A DNA stretch of 15,478 nucleotides from Gallionellaceae bacterium. Its GTDB lineage: Bacteria; Pseudomonadota; Gammaproteobacteria; Burkholderiales; Gallionellaceae. The notes beneath the pieces were generated by a model. The model was not told where the DNA came from. It did not search any database and saw nothing but the letters and a program-made list of their open reading frames with translations. The DNA lies in contig JAUYFR010000014.1 of NCBI GenBank assembly GCA_030690855.1, positions 1 to 15,478 on the forward strand, in the 5' to 3' direction. Numbering within the stretch: position 1 is the stretch's first letter; the number at the start of each line of letters is the position of its first letter. Both the position numbers and the translations under genes were made by a program. Below, in pieces: positions 1 through 7,436 of this stretch.

Positions 1-287
1 CCGTTCCACGTATCTAATTTAGCGATGATAGGTGCGGGGTCAACGTCACGCATTAGGCGGCCGATGTACTGCATCTGGCGGCTAATCGCACCAAATTTAG
101 TCATGCGTTTTACACCATGGATGGCTTCACGCAGGCTGTCAGGTAGCTCTACTTCTTTTAATTGATCTTTATTTAGCGCGGCCAATTTCTCGCCTAGCTC
201 TTGTAGCTCCAGCATTTGTTTTTTGATTTTGGTTTTACTCGGCGGCAGCTCTTCGAGGTTTTCGTCATCTTCGTAATGCTTATTCAT
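1..287 (-). CDS. yjgA: Ribosome-associated protein YjgA/DarP (DUF615), 5' part only
   Basis: N-terminal 95 codons of a gene that runs off the left edge of the window. It starts at the ATG at 287 and reads MNKHYEDDENLEELPPSKTK, followed by a Lys/Glu-rich helical segment and then a GAISRQMQYIGRLMR stretch, which is characteristic of the DUF615 family. Members (E. coli YjgA, renamed DarP) bind the 50S subunit and help late large-subunit assembly; that role comes from family knowledge. The gene diverges from pmbA with a 75-bp gap, an arrangement also found in E. coli and many proteobacteria, which supports the call. The C-terminal half is outside the window, so its completeness cannot be judged. 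Confidence 0.9.
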   Translation of the reverse strand, partial: MNKHYEDDENLEELPPSKTKIKKQMLELQELGEKLAALNKDQLKEVELPDSLREAIHGVKRMTKFGAISRQMQYIGRLMRDVDPAPIIAKLDTWN

Positions 288-317
288 GGCAGGTCGGTAA
301 ATATAAACAGATGTTGA

Positions 318-323
318 TATGAT
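318..323 (+). promoter_or_regulatory. Possible -10 element for pmbA
   Basis: TATGAT matches five of six positions of the sigma-70 -10 consensus and lies 40 bp before the pmbA ATG, inside the 75-bp gap shared with divergent yjgA. I see no convincing -35 box at 16-18 bp upstream, so this is a weak call. Confidence 0.3.
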
Positions 324-362
324 AGCGCCTTCTGAGAAACCGAATCCCGAAAAATTCTTTTT

Positions 363-1718
363 ATGACTTCCATCGCTGCTAACGAATCCCGTTTTTCTCA
401 CTCCAATGAATCACTGCGCGAGATCGCGCAAGACTTAATTCAATACGCGCGCAAACAAGGTGCGACAGCTTCTTCTGCCGAAGTGTCGGATGGTTTTGGG
501 CAAGGCGTAAGCGTGCGTCAGGGCGAGGTGGAGACGATTGAATACAACCGCGACAAAGGCTTGAGCATTTCGGTGTACATCGGCCAACGGCGCGGCAATG
601 CCAGCACTTCCGACTTTTCGCCACAGGCGGTGCGCGATACCGTCGATGCAGCATTGAACATTGCTCGCTTCACCGCCATTGACGATTGCGCTGGGTTGCC
701 TGAACCCGAAATGATGGCAACAGAGTTTCCTGACCTAGATCTTTATCACCCGTGGTTGCTGGATGTGAACAGCGCGATTGAGTTGGCTCGCGAATGCGAA
801 CAAGCCGCTTACGATGCCGATAAGCGCATCAACAATTCCGAAGGTGCCACCGTGAACGTACACGAAGCTCAATTTGTGTACGCCAATAGCTTGGGTTTTG
901 TGGGGGGATTCCCCACCTCACGTCACAGCGTGAGTTGCGCAGTCATCGCTGGCAAAGATGATGCGATGCAACGCGACTATTGGTATGGTGTGGCTCGCAA
1001 TGCCGCTGAAATTTTGAAGGTAGAAGAGATAGGGCGTATTGCAGCAGAGCGCACAATACGTCGCTTAAAAGGCCGAAGCCTTGCGAGTACGCAGTGCCCT
1101 GTTTTATTTGAAGCGCCTATCGCAGCGAGTTTAATTGGACACTTTGTAGGGGCGGTGAGTGGCGGCAGTTTATATCGCAAATCTTCTTTTTTACTTGATC
1201 GACTAAACACACAAATTTTTTCTTCCCTCATGCGCATCGACGATGTGCCAGATATTCGTCGCGGTTTGGCAAGTAGCCCGTTTGATGATGAAGGAGTGAA
1301 AGCGCAGCGCCGCACCATTGTGGATGCAGGCGTGTTGAATGGCTACTTTTTGGGAAGCTACTCGGCGCGAAAATTGTCAATGAAAACAACAGGAAATGCA
1401 GGGGGGAGCCATAATCTCATCGTGCAATCAGGCGATTTGGATTTCGACGGCCTGCTAAAAAAAATGGATCGCGGTTTGGTTGTTACCGAGTTGCTCGGGC
1501 AAGGTGTAAACCCTGTCACCGGAGATTATTCGCGTGGTGCGGCAGGCTTCTGGGTCGAGCATGGCGAGATTCAGTATCCGGTAGAAGAAATCACCATTGC
1601 AGGCAACCTAAAAGAAATATTTAAAGGCATTGTTGCGGTAGGCAACGACGTGCTAGTGCAAGGCTCGCGCCAGTGTGGCTCTATTTTAATTGACCGTATG
1701 TCGGTGGCTGGGCGCTAG
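363..1718 (+). CDS. pmbA: Metalloprotease-like protein PmbA/TldE
   Basis: The 451-residue product matches the usual PmbA length (about 450). PmbA/TldE pairs with the zinc protease TldD; the complex degrades unfolded peptides and matures some ribosomally made peptides (microcin B17, CcdA turnover). The N-terminal PmbA/TldD domain covers about residues 35-105, including the stretch EYNRDKGLSISVYIGQRRGN, and the conserved C-terminal domain about 240-449, ending GSILIDRMSVAGR. There is no HExxxH motif, as expected for the TldE subunit, so catalysis should depend on a tldD gene elsewhere. The ATG at 363 is the only good start and begins 75 bp from divergent yjgA. The gene ends facing corC with a 128-bp gap in which I see no clear terminator. 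Confidence 0.95.
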   Translation: MTSIAANESRFSHSNESLREIAQDLIQYARKQGATASSAEVSDGFGQGVSVRQGEVETIEYNRDKGLSISVYIGQRRGNASTSDFSPQAVRDTVDAALNIARFTAIDDCAGLPEPEMMATEFPDLDLYHPWLLDVNSAIELARECEQAAYDADKRINNSEGATVNVHEAQFVYANSLGFVGGFPTSRHSVSCAVIAGKDDAMQRDYWYGVARNAAEILKVEEIGRIAAERTIRRLKGRSLASTQCPVLFEAPIAASLIGHFVGAVSGGSLYRKSSFLLDRLNTQIFSSLMRIDDVPDIRRGLASSPFDDEGVKAQRRTIVDAGVLNGYFLGSYSARKLSMKTTGNAGGSHNLIVQSGDLDFDGLLKKMDRGLVVTELLGQGVNPVTGDYSRGAAGFWVEHGEIQYPVEEITIAGNLKEIFKGIVAVGNDVLVQGSRQCGSILIDRMSVAGR

Positions 1719-1846
1719 CGGGCAGAGTGCAGTAGCTTATGGGGACTCTCTTAGTTCGTCATTAGTAGCACACTAGCCAGCTTATTGATTTGCCCGCTGC
1801 TTTTGAAAACGGTAGCCAGCTTTTCCATCCGTTAATTATTAGCGCG

Positions 1847-2698
1847 CTACTTTGACTCACTCGCTGAGGTCAAATTGCGCTCCACTAACAAGGAATGCAA
1901 TCTACGGCTATCCGCTCGTAGCACGGTGAATTGCCATTCGCCCAGCGCTATAATTTCACCGCGTTTGGGGAGCTGACCTGCCGCCTTCAGAACTAAGCCT
2001 CCGACTGTATCGCAATTTTCATCGCTAAAGTCGACACCCAATTGCTCATTAAAGTCGGCAATTTCAGTTTCCGCTTTAATGCGCCAATGTGCGTCATCTT
2101 GGCGAATGATGTTGTCTTCGTCTTCATCAAAATCGTATTCGTCTGCAATGTCACCCACGATCTGCTCGAGTACGTCTTCGATGGTGACCATGCCGCTTAC
2201 ACCACCGTACTCATCAACGACTAACGCAATATGATTGCGGTTACTACGGAAGTCGCGCAACAAGATGTTAAGTCGTTTTGATTCGGGCACGAATACGGCG
2301 GGACGCAACATGTCGCGCACATCGAATTCTTCGCCTGCGTAGTAGCGCAGCAAATCTTTTGCTAACAAAATACCGATGATGTTGTCTTTGTCGCCATCAG
2401 TGACGGGAAAGCGCGAGTGCGCTGTTTCGATGACGTAGGGGATAAACTTTTCTGGCAGTTGGCTGATATCAATCACGTCCATCTGCGCTCGGGGAATCAT
2501 AATTTCGCGCACTTGCCGTTCGGAAACTTGAATGACGCCTTCCATCATGGAGAGTGCATCGGCATCCAATAGATTGCGCTCGTAAGCACTGTGCAGCAAG
2601 GCGATGAGCTGTTCTCGATCTTCCGGCTCACGCAATAACAACGTGGAGAGCCGTTCTAACAGGGTGGGTTTGTTACTATTACTTTCTGAACCGTCCAT
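1847..2698 (-). CDS. corC: CorC/HlyC family CBS-domain protein
   Basis: The 283-residue protein has no membrane segment, so it is the short soluble CorC/YbeX form, not the DUF21-containing membrane form. The sequence VREIMIPRAQM (63-73) opens a tandem CBS pair (about 64-185) that includes VDEYGGVSGMVTIEDVLEQI (161-180). The CorC/HlyC C-terminal domain covers about 200-278, with DTVGGLVL at 230-237. CBS pairs of this family bind adenine nucleotides and Mg2+. The family is linked to Mg2+/Co2+ handling, and E. coli YbeX has more recently been tied to ribosome maturation. It starts 9 bp after ybeY and is the last gene of the miaB-ybeY-corC operon. The lnt gene that often follows corC is not here; pmbA converges instead. 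Confidence 0.93.
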   Translation of the reverse strand: MDGSESNSNKPTLLERLSTLLLREPEDREQLIALLHSAYERNLLDADALSMMEGVIQVSERQVREIMIPRAQMDVIDISQLPEKFIPYVIETAHSRFPVTDGDKDNIIGILLAKDLLRYYAGEEFDVRDMLRPAVFVPESKRLNILLRDFRSNRNHIALVVDEYGGVSGMVTIEDVLEQIVGDIADEYDFDEDEDNIIRQDDAHWRIKAETEIADFNEQLGVDFSDENCDTVGGLVLKAAGQLPKRGEIIALGEWQFTVLRADSRRLHSLLVERNLTSASESK

Positions 2699-2707
2699 AC
2701 ACCAATT

Positions 2708-3154
2708 TCAACGAATGAGATAAGGCGCAGGATACCTTAATTTCAGCATCAACGCAGTTTCGCGGGCCTCCATTAGTTCAGCGTCACGCTTTTTTTCGTG
2801 ATCGTAACCCTGCAGATGCAATGCTGCGTGCAACGTGAGATGAGCATAATGCGCGACCAGCTCTTTCCGCTGCTCTTTAGCTTCACGCACCACCACCGGT
2901 GCACAAATCACCACATCGGCATACAGCGGCGTTTCATCGTCATAGACAAAAGTAAGCACGTTGGTTGCGTAATCTTTATCCCGATAGCTCGCATTCAGCG
3001 CACGTCCTTCAAGCTCATCCACGATGCGCAAAGCAATTTGCACCTCTTGTTCCAGTGAAATTTTTACCCAACGACGGAACTGTTGGCGCGTCGGAATGTT
3101 TTTTGCAGTGCTACCATATTGCACCGATAAGGAAAGCCTATGCGCTTCTTTCAT
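2708..3154 (-). CDS. ybeY: Endoribonuclease / rRNA maturation factor YbeY
   Basis: The 148-residue product carries the metal-binding signature of YbeY near its C-terminus, HAALHLQGYDH (109-119), with H109, H113 and H119 as the zinc ligands. The usual HG at the start of the motif is HA here. NVLTFVYDD (65-73) and ADVVIC (79-84) are the other conserved family blocks. YbeY is a single-strand-specific RNase involved in 16S rRNA 3'-end maturation and 70S quality control. The ATG (3154-3152) overlaps the miaB TGA as ATGA, so it is probably translationally coupled to miaB, with corC following after 9 bp. In most proteobacteria phoH (ybeZ) sits between miaB and ybeY; it is absent here. Confidence 0.95.
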   Translation of the reverse strand: MKEAHRLSLSVQYGSTAKNIPTRQQFRRWVKISLEQEVQIALRIVDELEGRALNASYRDKDYATNVLTFVYDDETPLYADVVICAPVVVREAKEQRKELVAHYAHLTLHAALHLQGYDHEKKRDAELMEARETALMLKLRYPAPYLIR

Positions 3155-4482
3155 ATCGCCCTCAATAGTTCGCCGCGCAAGGTGTGCATTGATACGGATG
3201 TAATCAAAACCTCGACAAAATGCCCCACCAATTCATGCGAACCGACAAAATTCACTACGCGATTATTATCTGTACGCCCAGCCACTTCTTTCTCATCTTT
3301 TTTCGAAATATTTTCCACGACAACGCGCTGCACCGTGCCCACCATTTTTTCGCTGTAGGCATTTTCCAATTCGTCGATCCGCGTTTTCAATCGCTTCAGC
3401 CGTGCCATTTTTTCTTCATTTGAAACTTCATCGGGCATTTCTGCCGCTGGCGTTCCTGGCCTTGAGCTATAGAGAAAACTAAAGCTCATATCAAACTGCA
3501 CATCTTCAATCAGCTTCATCGTGGCCTCAAAATCGGCTTCGGTTTCACCGGGGAAGCCCACTATAAAGTCTGACGTAATTGAGATTTCGGGTCGCAGCGC
3601 ACGCACTTTACGGATGATCGATTTGTATTCAAGCGCGGTGTAACCCCGCTGCATTAAAGCCAGTACACGATCTGAACCTGACTGTACAGGCAAGTGTAGG
3701 TGATTAGCCAACTTCGGCGTATCGCCAAATAACTCAATCAAGCGCGGCGACATTTCTCTCGGATGTGATGTCATGTAACGTACTCGTTGCACGCCTTCTT
3801 GTGCCGCAATAGTGCGAATGAGATAGGCTAAATCGACCGTTTCACCATCGTCATGTTCGCCTGCATAGGCATTCACGTTTTGACCAAGCAAGGTAATTTC
3901 GCCCACACCTTGCGCAGTTAAACCGCGAATATCTCGCATCACATCCAACACAGGTCGAGAAATCTCATCACCTCGCGTATAAGGCACCACACAAAATGTG
4001 CAAAATTTACTGCACCCTTCCATGATAGAAACAAACGCTGAGCCACTGGTTATTTGCGGAGTTGGCAGACTGTCGAATTTTTCAATTTCAGGAAAACTGA
4101 TGTCCATCTGAATGCGTCCACTCGCACGACTTGCCGCGATTAACTCTGGTAAACGATGCAAGGTTTGTGGACCAAAAATAACATCAACATAAGGAGCGCG
4201 CTGATGAATAACCATGCCCTCTTGGCTAGCAACACAGCCACCGACGGCAATAATCAAATTTGGATTTTTTACTTTGAAGGGCCGCACGCGCCCCAAATCA
4301 GAAAAAACTTTCTCTTCTGCTTTTTCTCTGATTGAGCAGGTGTTAAAAACAATAATGTCCGCTAGCTCAGCTTTGTCGGTTAAAACCATCCCTTCGCTCG
4401 CACGTAAGACATCAGCGATCTTGTCAGAGTCATACGAATTCATCTGGCAACCGAATGTTTTAATAAATAATTTTTTAGTCAC
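3151..4482 (-). CDS. miaB: tRNA-2-methylthio-N6-dimethylallyladenosine synthase MiaB
   Basis: Radical-SAM methylthiotransferase that adds the 2-methylthio group to i6A37 of tRNAs reading UNN codons. I place the start at the GTG at 4482, since VTKKLFIKTFGCQMN lines up with the usual MiaB N-terminus and an AGG lies 7 nt upstream; this gives 443 residues. A longer reading from the TTG at 4515 adds 11 residues of unlikely sequence. The UPF0004 domain holds the auxiliary-cluster cysteines C12, C49 and C83. The radical-SAM core has the CxxxCxxC triad C157/C161/C164 (GCSKFCTFC), and a TRAM domain covers about 370-440. The TGA overlaps the ybeY ATG. It is the first gene of the miaB-ybeY-corC operon. 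Confidence 0.96.
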   Translation of the reverse strand: MTKKLFIKTFGCQMNSYDSDKIADVLRASEGMVLTDKAELADIIVFNTCSIREKAEEKVFSDLGRVRPFKVKNPNLIIAVGGCVASQEGMVIHQRAPYVDVIFGPQTLHRLPELIAASRASGRIQMDISFPEIEKFDSLPTPQITSGSAFVSIMEGCSKFCTFCVVPYTRGDEISRPVLDVMRDIRGLTAQGVGEITLLGQNVNAYAGEHDDGETVDLAYLIRTIAAQEGVQRVRYMTSHPREMSPRLIELFGDTPKLANHLHLPVQSGSDRVLALMQRGYTALEYKSIIRKVRALRPEISITSDFIVGFPGETEADFEATMKLIEDVQFDMSFSFLYSSRPGTPAAEMPDEVSNEEKMARLKRLKTRIDELENAYSEKMVGTVQRVVVENISKKDEKEVAGRTDNNRVVNFVGSHELVGHFVEVLITSVSMHTLRGELLRAI

Positions 4483-4673
4483 GCGATACCTAAAGCCGCC
4501 GCGAAACCACGGCAAAAGTTTATTGGGGAAGGATTACTACGAGGAGCAACGGCTGGGGTTCTTGCAATAACCCACTAATTAACTTGGTGTAATTCTATAT
4601 AAAAAGGGCTAGGTCCGCAAAAATTTATGCTACGATTGCGCCTGAAGTTTAGAGGTCGTCTTTATATTTCTGT

Positions 4674-4680
4674 GGAGGAG
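4674..4680 (+). promoter_or_regulatory. Strong Shine-Dalgarno for the 31-residue ORF
   Basis: GGAGGAG lies 5 nt before the ATG at 4686. This is the best ribosome binding site in the window and is the main reason for accepting the very short ORF as a gene. Confidence 0.75.
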
Positions 4681-4685
4681 ATAAC

Positions 4686-4781
4686 ATGAGCATTATCGCA
4701 ACTTTTTGTGCTGTTACTACTGTTTTGATGGCGGTTGGCTTTTCGCTGTTTATGGTTAAAGAGCTATTCAAAAGCAACTAA
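4686..4781 (+). CDS. Small single-pass membrane protein (31 residues), unknown function
   Basis: An ORF of 31 codons that starts ATG AGC ATT and ends TAA. The peptide begins MSIIATFCAVTTVLMAVGFS and continues LFMVKELFKSN. It has one hydrophobic helix (about residues 3-23) followed by a short basic/polar tail (KELFKSN), the shape of small inner-membrane proteins such as CydX, KdpF or CcoM-type subunits, but I do not recognise its family. Support for a real gene: a GGAGGAG ribosome binding site with ideal spacing, no competing long ORF, its own intergenic region of about 200 bp upstream, and a strong terminator 20 bp after the stop. It looks monocistronic, so the context gives no functional clue. 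The promoter must lie in 4483-4673, but I could not pick a convincing -35/-10 pair. Confidence 0.7.
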   Translation: MSIIATFCAVTTVLMAVGFSLFMVKELFKSN

Positions 4782-4801
4782 GTTTTTGACCTAAGCAAAA
4801 T

Positions 4802-4833
4802 AAAAACGCCAACTGTCGCTAGTTGGCGTTTTT
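4802..4833. terminator. Bidirectional rho-independent terminator
   Basis: A perfect 13-bp stem AAAAACGCCAACT / AGTTGGCGTTTTT with a 6-nt loop (4815-4820). The A tract on one side and T tract on the other let it work in both directions. It lies 20 bp after the small membrane-protein gene on the plus strand and 28 bp after the lipoprotein gene on the minus strand. Confidence 0.92.
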
Positions 4834-4861
4834 ATTTTCACTACCTCAACGACGAAACCTG

Positions 4862-5152
4862 TTATTCCTCATCCTCGTAGTCATCCTCAGAATCTTCGTC
4901 AAAGTCTTCGTCGTACTGAGTATTATCTTTCTCAAAATACTCTTGAATCTGCGGTCGAGCTCGCTGAGCAAGTACGCTAGGACTGATCGCCGCAACCTGA
5001 AATAGCTCATTACCCTGGGTTAAAGCATAGAGATATTTAGTACTCGATAAATCGATGGGCAATGGCTCTTGTTTGGCGTAACTCGCCGCCATACGAGTAG
5101 AACACCCCTCTAGGCTAATGATAATGACTGCGATCAATAATAGTTTTGACAT
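4862..5152 (-). CDS. Small lipoprotein with acidic C-terminal tail, unknown function
   Basis: From the ATG at 5152 the product is 96 residues; a TTG at 5164 would add four. A GGGGA lies 7 nt before the ATG. The N-terminus (MSKLLLIAVIIISLEGC) is a lipoprotein signal with lipobox LEGC and C17 as the lipidated cysteine; Glu at -2 is unusual but tolerated. The mature part is short: a neutral stretch (about 18-80) and then a tail (81-96) in which 13 of 16 residues are Asp or Glu. Serine at +2 would favour outer-membrane sorting by the E. coli rule. No family was recognised. It stands alone on the minus strand, convergent with the small membrane protein across a shared terminator, and lies 133 bp after the cbbY-like gene. 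Confidence 0.75.
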   Translation of the reverse strand: MSKLLLIAVIIISLEGCSTRMAASYAKQEPLPIDLSSTKYLYALTQGNELFQVAAISPSVLAQRARPQIQEYFEKDNTQYDEDFDEDSEDDYEDEE

Positions 5153-5170
5153 TCCAATCCCCAATTCACC

Positions 5171-5187
5171 GACTGATCAAATCAGTC
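5171..5187 (-). promoter_or_regulatory. Inverted repeat in the leader of the lipoprotein gene
   Basis: A perfect 7-bp inverted repeat GACTGAT-CAA-ATCAGTC, 18 bp before the lipoprotein ATG. A possible -10 (TAATAT on the minus strand, 5209-5204) lies upstream, which would place the hairpin in the 5' leader. It could be an operator or an RNA hairpin near the ribosome binding site. No known motif was recognised. Confidence 0.3.
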
Positions 5188-5285
5188 TCAGCGTGCCTTG
5201 CAGATATTATCGGCACAATCCGAACTAAGTTTAGAGGCGCCTGCGAAAATAAATATAACTCAATTTATTCAATGTGTTACAAAAA

Positions 5286-5990
5286 TCACAGCTTCAGGCC
5301 CGCTGCTGCATAAAACTTAGACAAATCACTCAAATCATCAAACACGGCCGCAGCGCCCGTGAAGTCTTGCCTGCAAGTATAAGGATTGATCGTCACATAC
5401 GTTTTTATTCCAGCCGCCAATGCCGAGCGCAGGCCGTTGTTGGAATCCTCTAACGCAATACAGTCTGATGGGTTCAGCTTCAATTCACGCAACACCCAAT
5501 CGTAAATATCGGGAGCTGGTTTTTTATTGGGCACAATGTCTCCACAACCGTTTGCAGAAAAATATTTCTCCCAATCTTTACCTAAGCCCACTTCAAGCAA
5601 GGCAGAAACATTTTCCGGTGTGGTGGTGGTCGCAATCGCAAGAATTACTCCAGCACGATGCGCATCAACAATCAGTTGCTTTACACCAGGTCGCAACGGA
5701 ATCAAACCGTCACGCAGCATACCGGTGTAATGCGCGGTTTTAACCACGTGCAAATTTTTCACAAAACCATCGTAATCCTCAGGTTTTGTAAAACCAGTCA
5801 AAAAACTCTCGACAAAATACTTGATACGCTCCTTGCCGCCCGTCACTTTGAGCAACTTGTCATACAGCGCTTGATCCCAATTCCAATCGAGGTTGTTTTC
5901 TGCAAATGCTTTATTAAAAGCGATGCGATGTGCATCTTCGGTATCGGCTAGCGTGCCATCCACATCAAAAATAATTGCTTTAACTGTCAT
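5286..5990 (-). CDS. cbbY: HAD-superfamily phosphatase of the CbbY type
   Basis: From the ATG at 5990 (GGGA 8 nt upstream; the TTG at 5996 is less likely) the product is 234 residues, the usual CbbY length. HAD motifs: D9/D11 in FDVDGTLADTE, T121-T124 (IATTTTPENV), Lys in NKKPAPDIY (156-163) and E181/D182 in ALEDSNNGLR. The cap-domain sequence VTGGKERI (49-56) and RPGV (100-103) match the CbbY group, whose best-known members dephosphorylate xylulose-1,5-bisphosphate, a misfire inhibitor of Rubisco. It follows ffh by 21 bp, so the two are likely co-transcribed. No cbb or Rubisco gene is in the window, so the substrate is inferred; another sugar phosphate (beta-phosphoglucomutase-like group) is possible. 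Confidence 0.82.
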   Translation of the reverse strand: MTVKAIIFDVDGTLADTEDAHRIAFNKAFAENNLDWNWDQALYDKLLKVTGGKERIKYFVESFLTGFTKPEDYDGFVKNLHVVKTAHYTGMLRDGLIPLRPGVKQLIVDAHRAGVILAIATTTTPENVSALLEVGLGKDWEKYFSANGCGDIVPNKKPAPDIYDWVLRELKLNPSDCIALEDSNNGLRSALAAGIKTYVTINPYTCRQDFTGAAAVFDDLSDLSKFYAAAGLKL

Positions 5991-6011
5991 GATCAATTCC
6001 CTTTTTATTAA

Positions 6012-7364
6012 CTAGCGCATGCCCGGCAGCATACCTTTCATGCCGCGCATCATTTTAGCCATTCCACCTTTGGCACTAAACATCTTCATCATCTTTTGCG
6101 TTTGCTCAAATTGATTGAGCAGTTGATTCACGTGCATCACCTGCACGCCCGCTCCCATTGCAATGCGGCGTTTGCGCGACGCCTTGATGAGCTCGGGATG
6201 ACTCCGTTCAAATGGTGTCATCGAATTAATAATGCCCTCAGTGCGATTGAATTGGCGATCATCCAGTTTTGCTCCCGCCGCTGCTTGCGAAAGTTGCGCG
6301 GGTAGCTTATCCATCATCGAACTCAATCCGCCCATTTTTTTCATCTGCACAATTTGCATCTTGAAGTCATTCAGATCAAAGCCTTTGCCGCTTTGCATCT
6401 TTTTCGCCAGCTTTTCTGCCTCGACATGATCGACACCGCGCTGCGCCTCTTCCAACAACGACAACACATCGCCCATACCCAACACGCGCTGCGCCATGCG
6501 GTCTGGGTGAAAAGCCTCCAACCCAGTCATTTTCTCGCTCATACCCACAAATTTGATCGGCTTGCCAGTAACATGACGCACCGATAGCGCGGCACCACCG
6601 CGAGCATCGCCGTCCATCTTAGTAAGAATAACGCCCGTCAGCGGTAGCGCATCGCCAAACGCCTTAGCGGTATTTACCGCATCCTGACCCGTCATCGCAT
6701 CCACCACGAACAAAGTCTCAATCGGCTTTAATGCTGCGTGAAGATTTTTAATTTCTTCCATCATCGCCGCATCCACCGCCAAACGACCAGCAGTATCCAC
6801 AATCAACACGTCATGATGATGTTTGCGTGCAAAATCGTGTGCCGCCAAGGCAATGTCTTGCGGTTTTTGCGAAACATCAGAAGGGAAAAAATCAATATCG
6901 AGTTGTTGAGCCAAAGTGCGCAATTGCTCAATCGCCGCTGGACGATAAACGTCGCAACTCACCAGCAGCACCTTCTTCTTATTTTGCTCGCGCAATAGCT
7001 TGGCAAGCTTGCCGCTGGTGGTGGTTTTACCTGCCCCTTGCAGACCCGCCATCAAAATCACCGCCGGCGGCACCGTAGCGAGATTAAGCGCATCGTTATG
7101 CTCGCCCATCAACTTGGTGAGTTCGCGATTGACTACGCCGATTAAGGCCTGCCCTGGGCTTAAACTACCGATCACCTCATGACCAAGTGCGGCTTGTTTT
7201 ACCTGTGCCGTAAACTCCTTGACCACAGGCAACGCCACGTCTGCCTCAAGCAACGCAAGACGAACTTCGCGCAACGCATCCTGAATATTGTCTTCAGTTA
7301 AGCGCGCTTGACCACGCAGGTTTTTAACGATGCCCGAAAGGCGCTGAGTAAGATTGTCTAACAT
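6012..7364 (-). CDS. ffh: Signal recognition particle protein Ffh (SRP54)
   Basis: A 450-residue SRP GTPase that binds 4.5S RNA and hydrophobic signal sequences and delivers ribosomes to FtsY at the inner membrane. It has an N domain (1-90) and a G domain with the P-loop GLQGAGKT (107-114), DVYRPAA (138-144), DTAGR (190-194) and TKMDGDARGG (248-257). The methionine-rich M domain (about 300-450) includes the RNA-binding helices and ends in a KMMRGMKGMLPGMR tail. The ATG at 7364 gives the canonical start MLDNLTQRLS. It diverges from ypjD across 72 bp, an arrangement shared with E. coli and many proteobacteria, and is followed by the cbbY-like gene. Confidence 0.98.
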   Translation of the reverse strand: MLDNLTQRLSGIVKNLRGQARLTEDNIQDALREVRLALLEADVALPVVKEFTAQVKQAALGHEVIGSLSPGQALIGVVNRELTKLMGEHNDALNLATVPPAVILMAGLQGAGKTTTSGKLAKLLREQNKKKVLLVSCDVYRPAAIEQLRTLAQQLDIDFFPSDVSQKPQDIALAAHDFARKHHHDVLIVDTAGRLAVDAAMMEEIKNLHAALKPIETLFVVDAMTGQDAVNTAKAFGDALPLTGVILTKMDGDARGGAALSVRHVTGKPIKFVGMSEKMTGLEAFHPDRMAQRVLGMGDVLSLLEEAQRGVDHVEAEKLAKKMQSGKGFDLNDFKMQIVQMKKMGGLSSMMDKLPAQLSQAAAGAKLDDRQFNRTEGIINSMTPFERSHPELIKASRKRRIAMGAGVQVMHVNQLLNQFEQTQKMMKMFSAKGGMAKMMRGMKGMLPGMR

Positions 7365-7380
7365 GATTAGGGTTCCCGCG

Positions 7381-7407
7381 TTGATGCCGAATGAGTTAGT
7401 GTAGAAT
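7381..7407 (+). promoter_or_regulatory. Possible sigma-70 promoter for ypjD
   Basis: TTGATG (7381-7386) and TAGAAT (7402-7407) resemble -35 and -10 boxes separated by 15 bp, which is shorter than optimal. The -10 is 29 bp before the ypjD ATG, inside the 72-bp gap with divergent ffh. Confidence 0.35.
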
Positions 7408-7436
7408 TCGCCAAGTCTAAAACATCTGCCCGCATC

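Noticed and set aside
363..1718. PmbA with a lost zinc site (broken protease)
   Set aside because: PmbA/TldE subunits naturally lack the HExxxH motif that TldD carries.
4483..4515. TTG start for miaB at 4515
   Set aside because: The added residues (start PWFRGGFRYR) are not MiaB-like; the GTG at 4482 matches the family start.
4584..4636. TTGGTG, TATATA and TACGAT as promoter boxes for the small membrane protein
   Set aside because: No pair has acceptable spacing and sequence together.
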